In this document: piece after piece, positions 1 through 7,764 of the stretch
How the letters are laid out: every line of letters starts with the position of its first letter
Position numbering within the stretch: position 1 is the first letter of the stretch
NCBI GenBank assembly: GCA_947599925.1
Contig: CANQFT010000001.1
Location: 62,001-126,000 of the forward strand
Direction: 5' to 3'
Source: an uncultured Oscillospiraceae bacterium
GTDB lineage: Bacteria > Bacillota > Clostridia > Oscillospirales > Oscillospiraceae
Length of the DNA stretch: 64,000 nucleotides
The notes under the pieces: model-generated
Databases searched by the model: none
What the model was told of the DNA's origin: nothing
What the model saw: only the letters and a program-made list of their open reading frames with translations
Translations under genes and position numbers: made by a program

Positions 1-411
1 GTCCCGGTCCAGACCGTAGAGCCCGGTCAAAAGCTGGGCGCACTGGGGCGAGTCCGCGCCCCGCTCCAGCCATTTTCGCACCAGCTTGGCCGGACGCACC
101 CCGCTGAGAGCGCCCCAGGCGGGCTTTCCCGTGTGCTGAATGAGGGAGCGGTAGGTGGCCATCTTCACCAGCCGCTGTTCCTGGGCAGGGCGGTCGGCGG
201 GGATGTCCAGCCCGAACTCCCCCAGCTCCGCCTGGCCCTGAAAGCGCTGGCCGTCCACGGTAAAAACCGCCTGGGCCCGGTCGCCGGTCAAGGTCACACA
301 GCCCTGGTTGGGGTCGGCGGGGTCGGCGGAGACCGGGTCGCCGGGCAGCAACATGGTGACCATCTGCTCCACGGCGTAGCGGTGGCCGTGGCCCTGAAAG
401 AGCAGTCTCAT
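1..411 (-). CDS. hemZ: HemZ, coproporphyrinogen III oxidase-like radical SAM protein (3' part outside window)
   Basis: Only the N-terminal 137 codons are present; the gene runs off the left edge. The ORF track lacks it because it is open at the edge, so I read it from the complement: it starts MRLLFQGHGHRY and includes GALSGVRPAKLVRKWLERG. That stretch matches the GxLxGVRPxKL motif of the HemZ N-terminal region, ahead of the radical-SAM domain. HemZ proteins are predicted oxygen-independent coproporphyrinogen dehydrogenases. The ATG overlaps the stop codon of the upstream hydrolase gene (ATGA), so the two are translationally coupled. The radical-SAM CxxxCxxC motif lies outside the window and cannot be checked. 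Confidence 0.75.
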   Translation of the reverse strand, partial: MRLLFQGHGHRYAVEQMVTMLLPGDPVSADPADPNQGCVTLTGDRAQAVFTVDGQRFQGQAELGEFGLDIPADRPAQEQRLVKMATYRSLIQHTGKPAWGALSGVRPAKLVRKWLERGADSPQCAQLLTGLYGLDRD

Positions 412-1028
412 AGGCCCAGTCCCTGGAGATAGGGGTTGCGCTGGCACTCGGCGCTCAGCGTGGTCGGGGCGTCGTGGCCGGGGTGGACGGCGTAGTCCCC
501 GCCCAGTGCCGCCAGCCGCCTCAGCGAGCGCGTCAGGGCCTCGCCGCTGCCGCCGGGGAGGTCGGTACGGCCCACGGAGAAGCGGAACAGGGTGTCCCCG
601 GTGAAGAGGTGTTCCCCCACTTGGAAACAGCACGAGCCCTCCGAGTGCCCCGGCGTGTGGAGCACATGGATGTGAAAGCCCGCCAGTTCCAGACAGCCCT
701 CCTCCAACTCCCGCAGATCGTCCCACGCGCCGGCCCGCTCCATCTGGGTCGGAAGGGGGAACAGCTGGGGGTCGGAGGCCCCGGCGTCCAGATCGTGGAG
801 GTAGACGGGCAGCAGGGGATACATCCGGCACAGCTCCGGCACGGCTCCCACATGGTCAAAGTGCCCGTGGGTCAGCAGAACGGCCTCCGGCCGCATCCCC
901 AGGTCCCGGCAGGCCCGCTCCACACTCTGGGCGTCTCCGCCGGGGTCGATCACAAGGCCCCGCGTGCCGTTTCGCAGGAGATAGCAGTTGGCCCCAAGGG
1001 GCGGCAGGGGCAGACGGTGGATGTCCAT
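408..1028 (-). CDS. MBL-fold metallohydrolase (glyoxalase II-like)
   Basis: A 206-residue single-domain metallo-beta-lactamase-fold hydrolase. The metal-binding motif HxHxDH is visible as THGHFDHVG, followed by the third-motif His in HTPGHSEGS, the bridging Asp in FTGDTLF and the last His in HPGHD. Length and motif order fit the small cytosolic YcbL/YqgX-type glyoxalase II-like hydrolases, which cleave thioesters such as lactoylglutathione; the substrate here is unknown. I chose ATG 1028 over the ORF-track GTG at 1037 because GGAAGTG precedes it at suitable spacing. It sits between the NYN gene and hemZ, in the same direction, and its stop overlaps the hemZ start. Confidence 0.85.
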   Translation of the reverse strand: MDIHRLPLPPLGANCYLLRNGTRGLVIDPGGDAQSVERACRDLGMRPEAVLLTHGHFDHVGAVPELCRMYPLLPVYLHDLDAGASDPQLFPLPTQMERAGAWDDLRELEEGCLELAGFHIHVLHTPGHSEGSCCFQVGEHLFTGDTLFRFSVGRTDLPGGSGEALTRSLRRLAALGGDYAVHPGHDAPTTLSAECQRNPYLQGLGL

Positions 1029-1066
1029 AGGGGTCACTTCCGTTTCAGAAAATTGGGCGATGCCGG

Positions 1067-1864
1067 TCAGTTGGCCGCCTCTCTGTCCCGCAGGTATACG
1101 TGCTTGGTGTGGGGATTGGAGGTGGGCCGGGCGTCGATCTCAAAGCGGTCCAGACTCTTGACCAGCTGGGTCAACTTCTGGAAGCCGTAGTTCCGGGGGT
1201 CGAAGTCGGGCTGTTGGCGCAGCAGCAGATTGCCCAGTTCCCCCATGAACGCGAAGCCGTCCTCGTCGGCGATCATGGCCAGGCTCTCGGCGATCAGGTC
1301 CACCACGGCCTGGGGAACGCCCTGGGCGGTGACGGCGGCGCCGTCATTGGCCGCCCTCCGGCGGTTTGGCCGCTCGGTGGGCTTGCTGGCGTCCCAGGCC
1401 TCGTCCGGGGTCTCTCCCGCGGCGGTGGCGGCCCGGATGACCTCGATGTAGACAAACTTGTCGCAGGCCACGATAAAGGGCTCCGGGGTCTTGCGCTCCC
1501 CCATGCCGATGACCTTTTTCCCCGCCTCTCTCAGCCGCAGGGCCAGGCGGGTGAAGTCGGAATCGCTGGACACCAGCACAAAGCCCTCGCAGGGGTTGTT
1601 GTAGAGCAGGTCCATGGCGTCGATGATCATGGCCGAGTCGGTGGCGTTTTTGCCGGTGGTGTAGCTGTACTGCTGGATGGGGGTCAGGGCGTTTTCCAGC
1701 AAAATGGGCTTCCAGGTGCCCATGTTGGCGGCGGTCCAGTCGCCGTAGATGCGCTTGATGGTGGGGGTGCCGTAGACGGCCACCTCGTTCATAATGGCCC
1801 GCATGGCGGTGCGGGGCGCGTTGTCGGCGTCGATCAATACGGCCAGACGGTCCGTTTCAGGCAT
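1067..1864 (-). CDS. NYN-domain (LabA/DUF88-type) protein with C-terminal OST-HTH/LOTUS domain
   Basis: 265 residues. The N-terminal ~150 residues form a PIN-like NYN fold: LAVLIDADNAP at the start, then NATDSAMIIDAMDLLY and VLVSSDSDFTRLALRLREAG, which together supply the acidic cluster (DAD, TD, SDSDF) of this metal-dependent nuclease family. A variable linker rich in charged residues follows. The last ~80 residues (VVDLIAESL ... GFQKLTQLVKSLDRFEI) look like an OST-HTH/LOTUS RNA-binding domain. The family is predicted to act on RNA; the target is unknown. AAAGGAGG lies about 10 nt before the ATG. It precedes the hydrolase gene by 38 nt in the same direction. Confidence 0.85.
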   Translation of the reverse strand: MPETDRLAVLIDADNAPRTAMRAIMNEVAVYGTPTIKRIYGDWTAANMGTWKPILLENALTPIQQYSYTTGKNATDSAMIIDAMDLLYNNPCEGFVLVSSDSDFTRLALRLREAGKKVIGMGERKTPEPFIVACDKFVYIEVIRAATAAGETPDEAWDASKPTERPNRRRAANDGAAVTAQGVPQAVVDLIAESLAMIADEDGFAFMGELGNLLLRQQPDFDPRNYGFQKLTQLVKSLDRFEIDARPTSNPHTKHVYLRDREAAN

Positions 1865-1897
1865 AGAGCCCGCCTCCTTTTGGTTTGTGGTTTCAGC

Positions 1898-2641
1898 TTA
1901 TGCTTCCCCGCGGAGAATATCTTCCACAGCCTGGAGCTGGGCCACGGTGTTGACCCCCAGCATCTCCCGCTCCGAGCAGGTGTCGCACACCCGGACCTTC
2001 ATGCCCTTGGCCAGCAGGTAGCCGGGCACGTCGGTGATGTAATACTCCCCTTGGGCGTTGTCGTTTTTCAGGTGTCCCAGCGCTTCCAGCAGGGGCCCGG
2101 CCTGAAAGAGATAGACCCCCGTGTTCACCTCGCGCCCGGCGAACTGCTCCGGGGTACAGTCCTTGGCCTCCACGATGCCCTGAAACGCGCCGTCCCCGTC
2201 CCGGATGACCCGGCCATAGCTGCCGCCCTCGTCCACGTGGGCGGAGAGGAGGGTACACTGGGCGTCCTGGTCCAGATGGAGGCGGATCAGGGACTGGTAG
2301 GTCTCCCGCTTCATCAGGGGCGTGTCCCCACAGCACACCAGCACATGGCCCTCAAAGCCCCGCAGATGCTCGGCGGCGCACTGCACGGCGTGGCCCGTGC
2401 CCAGCTGTTGGAGCTGGAGGGCGCTGGGGTAGTCGGGGTAGGCGGCCTGGACATATTCCCGCTTGTAGCCCACCACCAGCACCACATTCTCCCTGGGCAA
2501 AAAATCCAGGGCGGACAGCACATAGTGCAGCAGCGGCTTGCCGTCGGCCAGACGCATGACTTTCGGCAGGTCCACGCCCTCGGTCTGGAGCCGGGTCCCC
2601 TTCCCCGCGCACAGCACCAGGGCCTTTACTTCCTCGCTCAT
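1898..2641 (-). CDS. GlmU-type nucleotidyltransferase (N-terminal domain only)
   Basis: 247 residues starting MSEEVKALVLCAGKGTRL. The G-x-G-T-R ... P-K nucleotide-binding signature (CAGKGTRLQTEGVDLPK) and later VCCGDTPL, GYGRVI-like GSYGRVIRD and EVNTGVYLF motifs are those of UDP-N-acetylglucosamine pyrophosphorylases. The left-handed beta-helix acetyltransferase half of full-length GlmU (about 450 residues) is absent, so this is a stand-alone uridylyltransferase-like enzyme and the exact sugar is uncertain. The ORF track extends 38 codons upstream, but AAGGAGG sits about 9 nt before ATG 2641 and decides the start. The 5' region crosses a hairpin repeat (2699-2756). Confidence 0.85.
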   Translation of the reverse strand: MSEEVKALVLCAGKGTRLQTEGVDLPKVMRLADGKPLLHYVLSALDFLPRENVVLVVGYKREYVQAAYPDYPSALQLQQLGTGHAVQCAAEHLRGFEGHVLVCCGDTPLMKRETYQSLIRLHLDQDAQCTLLSAHVDEGGSYGRVIRDGDGAFQGIVEAKDCTPEQFAGREVNTGVYLFQAGPLLEALGHLKNDNAQGEYYITDVPGYLLAKGMKVRVCDTCSEREMLGVNTVAQLQAVEDILRGEA

Positions 2642-2698
2642 GGAGGTCCCCTCCTTATATACTATATCGCGGCGCGCCATGTCCCGCGCCGCCTTGCC

Positions 2699-2756
2699 TG
2701 GTATCATTCGCCATCCTTCGCGGTTCCCGGCAGGGCCGGGGAGCAAAGGCGGCATC
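2699..2756. repeat. structured ~58 bp repeat, copy A
   Basis: TGGTATCATT-CGCCATCCTTCG... is repeated about 100 bp downstream (2799-2857) in the same orientation. Each copy folds on itself: an outer CCTTNGC / GCAAAGG stem and an inner CCCGGC-agg-GCCGGG stem here. The inner stem differs from copy B but stays paired (compensatory change). It lies in the presumed 5' leader of the nucleotidyltransferase gene. Confidence 0.7.
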
Positions 2757-2772
2757 CAGTCGATACGATAAC

Positions 2773-2807
2773 ATTATACCACATCCGCGCCAGCGGTGTG
2801 GTATAAT
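2773..2807. repeat. palindromic element with TGTGGTATAAT arms (copy 1)
   Basis: ATTATACCACATCCGC and CGGTGTGGTATAAT form an imperfect inverted repeat around a GCCAG-type centre. Each arm reads TGTGGTATAAT outward, an extended -10 promoter element on both strands. A close relative, with the core inverted, lies at 24123-24150 (ataccacactcgcgccagcgtgtggtat when reverse-complemented). It sits between the divergent nucleotidyltransferase and YihY genes. Confidence 0.65.
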
Positions 2808-2857
2808 TTGCCATCCTTTGCGGTTCCGCCCGGAAGGGCGGGAGCAAAGGCGGCATC
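2799..2857. repeat. structured ~59 bp repeat, copy B
   Basis: Second copy of the 2699-2756 repeat, starting TGGTATAATTTGCCATCC. Outer stem CCTTTGC / GCAAAGG, inner stem CCGCCC-ggaa-GGGCGG. Ends match copy A (GGAGCAAAGGCGGCATC in both). Confidence 0.7.
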
Positions 2858-2861
2858 AAAA

Positions 2862-2890
2862 GTATAATAGCCGCTTTGCGGCTATTATAC
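2862..2890. repeat. perfect 13-bp inverted repeat, 3-nt loop
   Basis: GTATAATAGCCGC - TTT - GCGGCTATTATAC. It directly follows structured repeat copy B. No T-tract follows on the plus strand, so it is not an obvious terminator; each arm contains a TATAAT-like block. Confidence 0.7.
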
Positions 2891-2940
2891 CATAAGCGGC
2901 GGCGCTGTGCAACGCCCCCGGCGCGGGCGGCGCCATTCGG

Positions 2941-2969
2941 TTGATTTTTTGCCGGGGATATGGTAGGAT
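2941..2969 (+). promoter_or_regulatory. predicted sigma-A promoter of the YihY gene
   Basis: TTGATT, 17-nt spacer, TAGGAT with an extended -10 TG one base upstream. It lies about 30 nt before the YihY start codon. Confidence 0.55.
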
Positions 2970-2999
2970 ACAGTCAGTTCCAGCGGGGAGGTGAGCGGC

Positions 3000-3860
3000 G
3001 TGAAGCGGCTTTGGGAGAGCGCGCCGGTGCGTTTTGTCCGGGAGATGGTGGGCATCTACTTCGACAAACACGTGGCCCGGGCGTCGGCGGCGCTGGTGTA
3101 CTGGCTGATCCTGACCATTTTCCCGCTGCTGATCTGCCTGAACTCCTTCATCGCCTGGCTGGAGGTGGACGTGGCCTCGGCCCTGGAGGTGCTGGAGCCC
3201 ATTTTGCCCGCGGGACTGCTGAGCGTGGTGGAGGACTACCTCTACTACGCCGACGTCACCGCCGGGGAATCCCCCGCCTTTTTCGCCGTGGGCGTATTCA
3301 CCATGGTGGTGTTCGCCTCGGCGGCGGTGCGGAGCCTGATGGACATCATGGACGAGATATACCAGCGCAAGGGCTATGGCCCAGTGGTGCGCGTGGTCAT
3401 CAGCGTGGGCTTCTCCCTGGCCTTTTTGGTGGTCATCTACCTCTCCATGGTGGTGGTGCTCACAGGCACGCGGCTCTTCCACGTGCTGGAGGACCGGCTG
3501 GGGCTGAAATTTCTCAGCTGGCTGCTGGACTGGCCCTGGCTGAAGTTCGCGCTGCTGTTTGGCACGGTGTTTTTGCTTATCAGCCTCATCTACCTGGTGG
3601 TGGCCCCGCCGGGAAAGCCCAGAGCGCCGGTGTTTTTGGGCGCCCTGGTCACCTCGGCGTGCCTGGTGGCGGCCTCGGCGGTCTTCTCGCTGTTCATGCG
3701 CTTTTCCAGCCGCTATTCCCTGATCTACGGCTCTCTGGCCTCCCTGATCATCCTGCTTTTGTGGCTCTATTTGTGCGGAAATGTGCTGATTTTGGGGAAT
3801 GTTTTCAACTGCGTGCGCTACCGGCGGAAAAAAGAGAAAAATCTTTCAAAAAACCCTTGA
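3000..3860 (+). CDS. YihY/BrkB-family inner membrane protein
   Basis: About 286 residues, with six hydrophobic segments spread over residues 35-265 (for example ALVYWLILTIFPLLICLNS near the start and SLASLIILLLWLYLCGNVLILG near the end), as in YihY/BrkB (once called RNase BN) proteins. The YLVVAPPGKP stretch corresponds to the conserved Pro-rich loop of the family. Molecular function is not established. The start is GTG 3000, because GGGGAGG lies 8 nt upstream; the ORF-track GTG at 2991 is inside that ribosome binding site. The stop codon overlaps the -35 box of the S10-operon promoter. Confidence 0.85.
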   Translation: MKRLWESAPVRFVREMVGIYFDKHVARASAALVYWLILTIFPLLICLNSFIAWLEVDVASALEVLEPILPAGLLSVVEDYLYYADVTAGESPAFFAVGVFTMVVFASAAVRSLMDIMDEIYQRKGYGPVVRVVISVGFSLAFLVVIYLSMVVVLTGTRLFHVLEDRLGLKFLSWLLDWPWLKFALLFGTVFLLISLIYLVVAPPGKPRAPVFLGALVTSACLVAASAVFSLFMRFSSRYSLIYGSLASLIILLLWLYLCGNVLILGNVFNCVRYRRKKEKNLSKNP

Positions 3861-3885
3861 CACCGTCCCCAGACTTTGGTAGAAT
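3857..3885 (+). promoter_or_regulatory. sigma-A promoter of the S10-spc-alpha ribosomal cluster
   Basis: Consensus TTGACA (3857-3862), a 17-nt spacer and TAGAAT (3880-3885). The -35 box overlaps the YihY stop codon. It is the only strong promoter seen before rpsJ, about 270 nt upstream of its start. Confidence 0.8.
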
Positions 3886-3889
3886 AATC

Positions 3890-4155
3890 GAGCGCCTGTG
3901 TGGGCGCAGTCTGCGATGATGTAGGAGATTGCTCAGTTTTCTGAGGTAACTTCTACGGAGTATGTCCGTCAATCGGGCGGCTGAGAGGACCTATTTCATG
4001 GGCGTATATCGTCCGGATATGGGAAACAGTCGGCTTCTCGCGCCGGCTTTCTTCATGTCAGGAAGTGATACGCACGGAAACGTGGATAGAGATTCTCACC
4101 GATACGAAGCAGGACAGACCACAACACACTTCGTATTTCAAGGAGGAACGAGCAA
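3890..4155 (+). promoter_or_regulatory. long 5' leader of rpsJ
   Basis: About 265 nt between the promoter and rpsJ hold no convincing gene (the 71- and 90-residue ORFs here are not conserved-looking). Visible structure includes ATACGAAG (4102-4109) paired with CTTCGTAT (4129-4136) just before the AAGGAGG site. A long leader here would fit autogenous control of the operon, which in E. coli works through L4; whether that applies here is inference. Confidence 0.45.
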
Positions 4156-4470
4156 ATGGCAGCCCAAAAAGAAATAATCCGCATCCGCTTGAAGGCCTAC
4201 GACCACCAGCTCATCGACCAGAGCGCCGAGAAGATCGTGGAGACCGCCAAGCGCACCGGGGCCAGCGTCTCCGGCCCCATCCCCCTGCCCACCAAGAAGG
4301 AAGTCGTCACCATCCTTCGGGCCGTCCACAAGGATAAGGACTCCCGGGAGCAGTTTGAGCGCCGCACCCACAAGCGCCTCATCGACATCCTCAAGCCCTC
4401 CCCCAAGACGGTGGAGGCCCTGATGGCCCTGGAGCTGCCCGCCGGCGTGGAGATCGAGATCAAGCTCTGA
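4156..4470 (+). CDS. rpsJ: 30S ribosomal protein S10
   Basis: 104 residues, the usual length of S10, starting [21 protein letters not shown] and containing the conserved [16 protein letters not shown] and [10 protein letters not shown] segments. S10 sits in the 30S head and, as NusE, joins antitermination complexes. First gene of the ribosomal cluster, with AAGGAGG upstream. A 131-nt gap separates it from rplC, unusually long for this operon. Confidence 0.97.
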   Translation: MAAQKEIIRIRLKAYDHQLIDQSAEKIVETAKRTGASVSGPIPLPTKKEVVTILRAVHKDKDSREQFERRTHKRLIDILKPSPKTVEALMALELPAGVEIEIKL

Positions 4471-4601
4471 TCCGCCCGCCGCCAACTTTGTTGTACCGCG
4501 TCTGCCTGAGCGATACGGGCAGGCAGGTCATGTTGGCCGAGCAACGGGGGACGCCCCCGCCTCGCCCAACCAATAACCTTAATTAAGGAGGAAGAAAACC
4601 A
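4471..4601 (+). promoter_or_regulatory. 131-nt rpsJ-rplC spacer, possible regulatory RNA
   Basis: No gene. It contains a TGCCTG / CAGGCA pairing (around 4503-4528) and a GC-rich CGGGGGACGCCCCCG hairpin (around 4545-4559) before AAGGAGG of rplC. Most other spacers in the cluster are 11-18 nt. No known RNA family was recognised. Confidence 0.35.
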
Positions 4602-5327
4602 ATGGAAAAGGCCATTATCGGCAAGAAGGTCGGCATGAGCCAGATCTTCGACGAAGCCGGCAAGGTCATCCCGGTCACCGTCATCCAGGCGGGCCCCTGC
4701 ACCGTGGTGCAGAAAAAGACCGAGGACAAAGACGGCTACAACGCCGTCCAGCTGGGCTACGAGGACGTGGCGGAAAAGCGCCTGTCCAAGCCCGAGGTGG
4801 GACACCTGAAAAAAGCGGGCAGCGACCTCAAGCGGGTGCTCCGGGAGTTCGACCTGGACAACTACGAGGAGCTGAACGTGGGCGACGTCATCACCTGTGA
4901 TGTGTTCGCCGCGGGCGACCGGGTAGACGTGACCGGCATCAGCAAGGGCAAAGGTTACGCCGGCGTGGTCAAGCGCCACGGCTTCCACGTCCAGAAGGTG
5001 ACCCACGGCGGCGGCCCCATCCACCGTCATCCGGGCTCCAGCGGCCCCGCCACCGACCCCAGCCGGGTCTTCAAGGGCACCAAGAAGGCCGGGCACATGG
5101 GCGCCGAGCAGGTCACGGTCCAGAACCTGGACGTGGTCCAGGTGGACGAGGAGCTGGGCCTCATCGCCGTCTGCGGCGCCATCCCCGGACCCAAGGGCGG
5201 CGTGGTGCTGGTGAAGTCCAGCGTCAAGAAGCTCATCGAGAAGAAGGGCGAGGCCGGCGTCTCCAGCAACCCGCAGAAGGCTTCCGCCCGTATCAACCCG
5301 CAGAAGGCCTCTGCGCGTAATAAGTAA
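4602..5327 (+). CDS. rplC: 50S ribosomal protein L3
   Basis: 241 residues; starts [28 protein letters not shown], with the conserved [14 protein letters not shown] and [11 protein letters not shown] segments that reach toward the peptidyl-transferase centre. L3 is an early 23S rRNA-binding assembly protein. Typical bacterial L3 is about 210 residues; this one adds a lysine-rich tail ending in two copies of NPQKASAR, also duplicated at DNA level. Lies 17 nt before rplD. Confidence 0.96.
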   Translation: MEKAIIGKKVGMSQIFDEAGKVIPVTVIQAGPCTVVQKKTEDKDGYNAVQLGYEDVAEKRLSKPEVGHLKKAGSDLKRVLREFDLDNYEELNVGDVITCDVFAAGDRVDVTGISKGKGYAGVVKRHGFHVQKVTHGGGPIHRHPGSSGPATDPSRVFKGTKKAGHMGAEQVTVQNLDVVQVDEELGLIAVCGAIPGPKGGVVLVKSSVKKLIEKKGEAGVSSNPQKASARINPQKASARNK

Positions 5328-5344
5328 GAAAGGAGAGAAACACA

Positions 5345-5968
5345 ATGCCTAAAGCGAATCTTTACGATATGTCCGGCAAGAAGATCGGCGACGTGGAGCT
5401 CTCCGACGCCATCTTCGGCATTGAGCCCAACACCTATGTAGTCCACGACGTGGTGAAAAACCACCTGGCCAACTGCCGGCAGGGTACCCAGAGCGCCCTG
5501 ACCCGCGCGGAGGTGGCCGGCGGCGGCAAGAAGCCCTGGCGTCAGAAGGGCACGGGCCGCGCCCGGCAGGGCTCCACCCGCGCGCCCCAGTGGACCCACG
5601 GCGGCGTGGTCTTCGCCCCCAAGCCCAGGGATTACAGCTACGCCCTCAACAAGAAGGTCAAGCGCCTGGCCCTCAAGTCCGCCCTCTCCGCCAAGGCCGC
5701 CGAGGGCAACGTGCTGGTGGTGGACGATCTGAACCTGGACGCCATCAAGACCAGCCAGGTCAAGCGGTTCCTGGACGCCGTGGGCGCCAAGAAGGCCGTG
5801 CTCATCACCCCGGAGGTCCGGGAGAACGTCTACAAGTCCGCCCGCAACATCCCCGGCGTCAGCACCACCACCGCTGCCATCCTCAGTGTCTACGACATCG
5901 TCAACGCCAACCAGATCATCGTGGACAAGGCCGCCCTGTCCGTCATCGAGGAGGTGTTCGCGCAATGA
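5345..5968 (+). CDS. rplD: 50S ribosomal protein L4
   Basis: 207 residues, normal for L4: MPKANLYDMSGKKIGDVELSDAIFGIEPN, then the basic loop GGGKKPWRQKGTGRARQGSTRAPQW that lines the nascent-peptide exit tunnel. In E. coli, L4 also represses its own S10 operon; a comparable role here is not shown. AAAGGAG precedes the ATG. Its stop overlaps the rplW start (ATGA). Confidence 0.97.
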   Translation: MPKANLYDMSGKKIGDVELSDAIFGIEPNTYVVHDVVKNHLANCRQGTQSALTRAEVAGGGKKPWRQKGTGRARQGSTRAPQWTHGGVVFAPKPRDYSYALNKKVKRLALKSALSAKAAEGNVLVVDDLNLDAIKTSQVKRFLDAVGAKKAVLITPEVRENVYKSARNIPGVSTTTAAILSVYDIVNANQIIVDKAALSVIEEVFAQ

Positions 5969-6261
5969 AAACCGCTTACGACATCATCAAGCGCCCCATC
6001 ATCACCGAGCAGTCCATGGCCGACATCGACATGAAGCGCTACGTCTTCGAGGTGGCCAAGGACGCCAACAAGATCGAGATCGCCAAGGCCGTGGAAGAGG
6101 CTTTCGGCGTGAAGGTGGCCAAGGTCAACACCCTGAATATGCAGGGCAAGCTCAAGCGCATGGGCGCCCAGCCCGCCGGCCGCCGGCCCTCCTGGAAGAA
6201 GGCCATGGTCACCCTGACCGCCGACTCCAAGGGCATCGAGCTCTTTGAGAACATGGTGTAA
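5965..6261 (+). CDS. rplW: 50S ribosomal protein L23
   Basis: 98 residues, MKTAYDIIKRPIITEQSMADID onward, with NKIEIAKAVEEAFGVKVAKVNT and the basic R-rich loop before the last strand. L23 lies at the exit tunnel and docks trigger factor and SRP. The ORF track shows it only inside a longer ORF (5590-6261); ATG 5965 overlaps the rplD stop codon and gives the standard length. Confidence 0.96.
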   Translation: MKTAYDIIKRPIITEQSMADIDMKRYVFEVAKDANKIEIAKAVEEAFGVKVAKVNTLNMQGKLKRMGAQPAGRRPSWKKAMVTLTADSKGIELFENMV

Positions 6262-6276
6262 GGAAGGAGAAGAGAA

Positions 6277-7110
6277 ATGGCTATCAAGACTTTCAAGCCC
6301 ACGACGCCTTCCCGCCGCCACATGACCGTGAGCGCCTTTGAGGGCATCGACAAGAAGGCCAAGCCGGAGCGCGGCCTGACCGAGAACCTGAAAAAGCACG
6401 CCGGCCGCAACAGCTACGGCCGCATCACCGTCCGCCACCACGGCGGCGGGAACAAGCGCAAGTACCGCGTCATCGACTTCAAGCGGGACAAGGAGGGGAC
6501 CGCCAAGGTCATCAACCTCCAGTACGACCCCAACCGCTCGGCCAACATCGCCCTCATCGAGTATGAGGACGGGGAGCGCCGGTATATCCTGGCCCCTGTG
6601 GGCCTGAAGGCCGGACACATCATCATGACCGGCGCCGACGCGGACATTCTCCCCGGCAACTGTCTGCCCATCAGCCGCATCCCCGTGGGCGAGATGATCC
6701 ACTGCGTGGAGATCTACCCCGGCAAGGGCGCCCAGCTGGTCCGGGCCGCCGGCGTAGCCGCTCAGCTCATGGCCAAGGAGAACGGCATGGCCCAGGTCCG
6801 TCTGCCCTCCGGCGAGGTCCGCTATATCCGCGAGGAGTGCCGGGCCACCATCGGTCAGGTGGGCAACGCCGACTGGGCCAACATCCAGATCGGCAAGGCC
6901 GGCCGCAAGCGTCACATGGGCTGGCGGCCCACCGTCCGCGGCTCGGTCATGAACCCCAACGACCACCCCCACGGCGGCGGCGAGGGCAAGAGCCCTGTGG
7001 GACGGCCCGGCCCCGTCACTCCCTGGGGCAAGCCCGCCATGGGGTACAAGACCCGCAAGAAGAAGAACCGCACCGAGCAGTTCATCGTCAAGCACCGCAA
7101 CGCGAAGTAA
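6277..7110 (+). CDS. rplB: 50S ribosomal protein L2
   Basis: 277 residues, standard for L2. [19 protein letters not shown] at the start, [16 protein letters not shown] in the OB-fold part, and the C-terminal [22 protein letters not shown] loop containing the conserved His near the peptidyl-transferase centre. L2 is needed for subunit association and tRNA binding. Preceded by AAGGAGA and 15 nt from rplW. Confidence 0.97.
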   Translation: MAIKTFKPTTPSRRHMTVSAFEGIDKKAKPERGLTENLKKHAGRNSYGRITVRHHGGGNKRKYRVIDFKRDKEGTAKVINLQYDPNRSANIALIEYEDGERRYILAPVGLKAGHIIMTGADADILPGNCLPISRIPVGEMIHCVEIYPGKGAQLVRAAGVAAQLMAKENGMAQVRLPSGEVRYIREECRATIGQVGNADWANIQIGKAGRKRHMGWRPTVRGSVMNPNDHPHGGGEGKSPVGRPGPVTPWGKPAMGYKTRKKKNRTEQFIVKHRNAK

Positions 7111-7128
7111 GAAAGGAGCGTGTAAACA

Positions 7129-7401
7129 ATGTCCAGAAGTATCAAGAAAGGCCCGTTTTGCGCTCCCGAGCTGCTCAAGCGCGTGGACGAGCTGAACAAG
7201 GCCAACGACAAGAAGGTCCTCAAGACCTGGAGCCGGGCCAGCACCATCTTCCCCTCCTTTGTGGGACATACCTTTGCCGTCCACGACGGCCGCAAGCACG
7301 TGCCCGTGTACGTCACCGAGGATATGGTGGGCCACAAGCTGGGGGAGTTTGCCCCCACCCGCACCTTCAAGGGCCACTCGGGCACCAAGACCGGGCAGTA
7401 A
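7129..7401 (+). CDS. rpsS: 30S ribosomal protein S19
   Basis: 90 residues, starting [19 protein letters not shown] with the conserved [30 protein letters not shown] segment and the [12 protein letters not shown] tail. S19 binds 16S rRNA in the head with S13. AAAGGAG upstream; 15 nt before rplV. Confidence 0.97.
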   Translation: MSRSIKKGPFCAPELLKRVDELNKANDKKVLKTWSRASTIFPSFVGHTFAVHDGRKHVPVYVTEDMVGHKLGEFAPTRTFKGHSGTKTGQ

Positions 7402-7416
7402 GGAGGGCACAGAGCA

Positions 7417-7749
7417 ATGGAAGCGAAAGCATTTGTGAAATATGTCCGCATCTCCACCCAGAAGGTGCAGATCGTGGCCGACCTGATCCGCGGCAAGGAC
7501 GTGAAGTTGGCCGCCGCCATCCTCCAAAATACGCCCAAGTCCGCCTGTGAGCCCCTGGCCAAGCTGCTCAAGAGCGCCTGTGCCAACGCCGAGAACAACT
7601 TCCACATGGACCCTGAAAAGCTCTATGTGTCCGAGGTGTTCGCCACCCCCGGCCCCATCATCAAGCGGATGCGCCCCAGGGCCCGGGGCCGCGGGTTCCG
7701 CATCAACAAGCGCACCAGCCACATCACCCTCGCGGTGAAAGAGCGCTGA
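7417..7749 (+). CDS. rplV: 50S ribosomal protein L22
   Basis: 110 residues. MEAKAFVKYVRISTQKVQIVADLIRGK and the C-terminal RARGRGFRINKRTSHITLAVKER define L22; the extended beta-hairpin lines the exit tunnel at the macrolide-sensitive constriction. GGAGGG ribosome binding site; 15 nt before rpsC. Confidence 0.96.
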   Translation: MEAKAFVKYVRISTQKVQIVADLIRGKDVKLAAAILQNTPKSACEPLAKLLKSACANAENNFHMDPEKLYVSEVFATPGPIIKRMRPRARGRGFRINKRTSHITLAVKER

Positions 7750-7764
7750 GGGAGGAGGAAGAAT

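Noticed and set aside
4471-4601. Known riboswitch or T-box
   Set aside because: No recognisable conserved core; it is only listed as an unexplained structured spacer.
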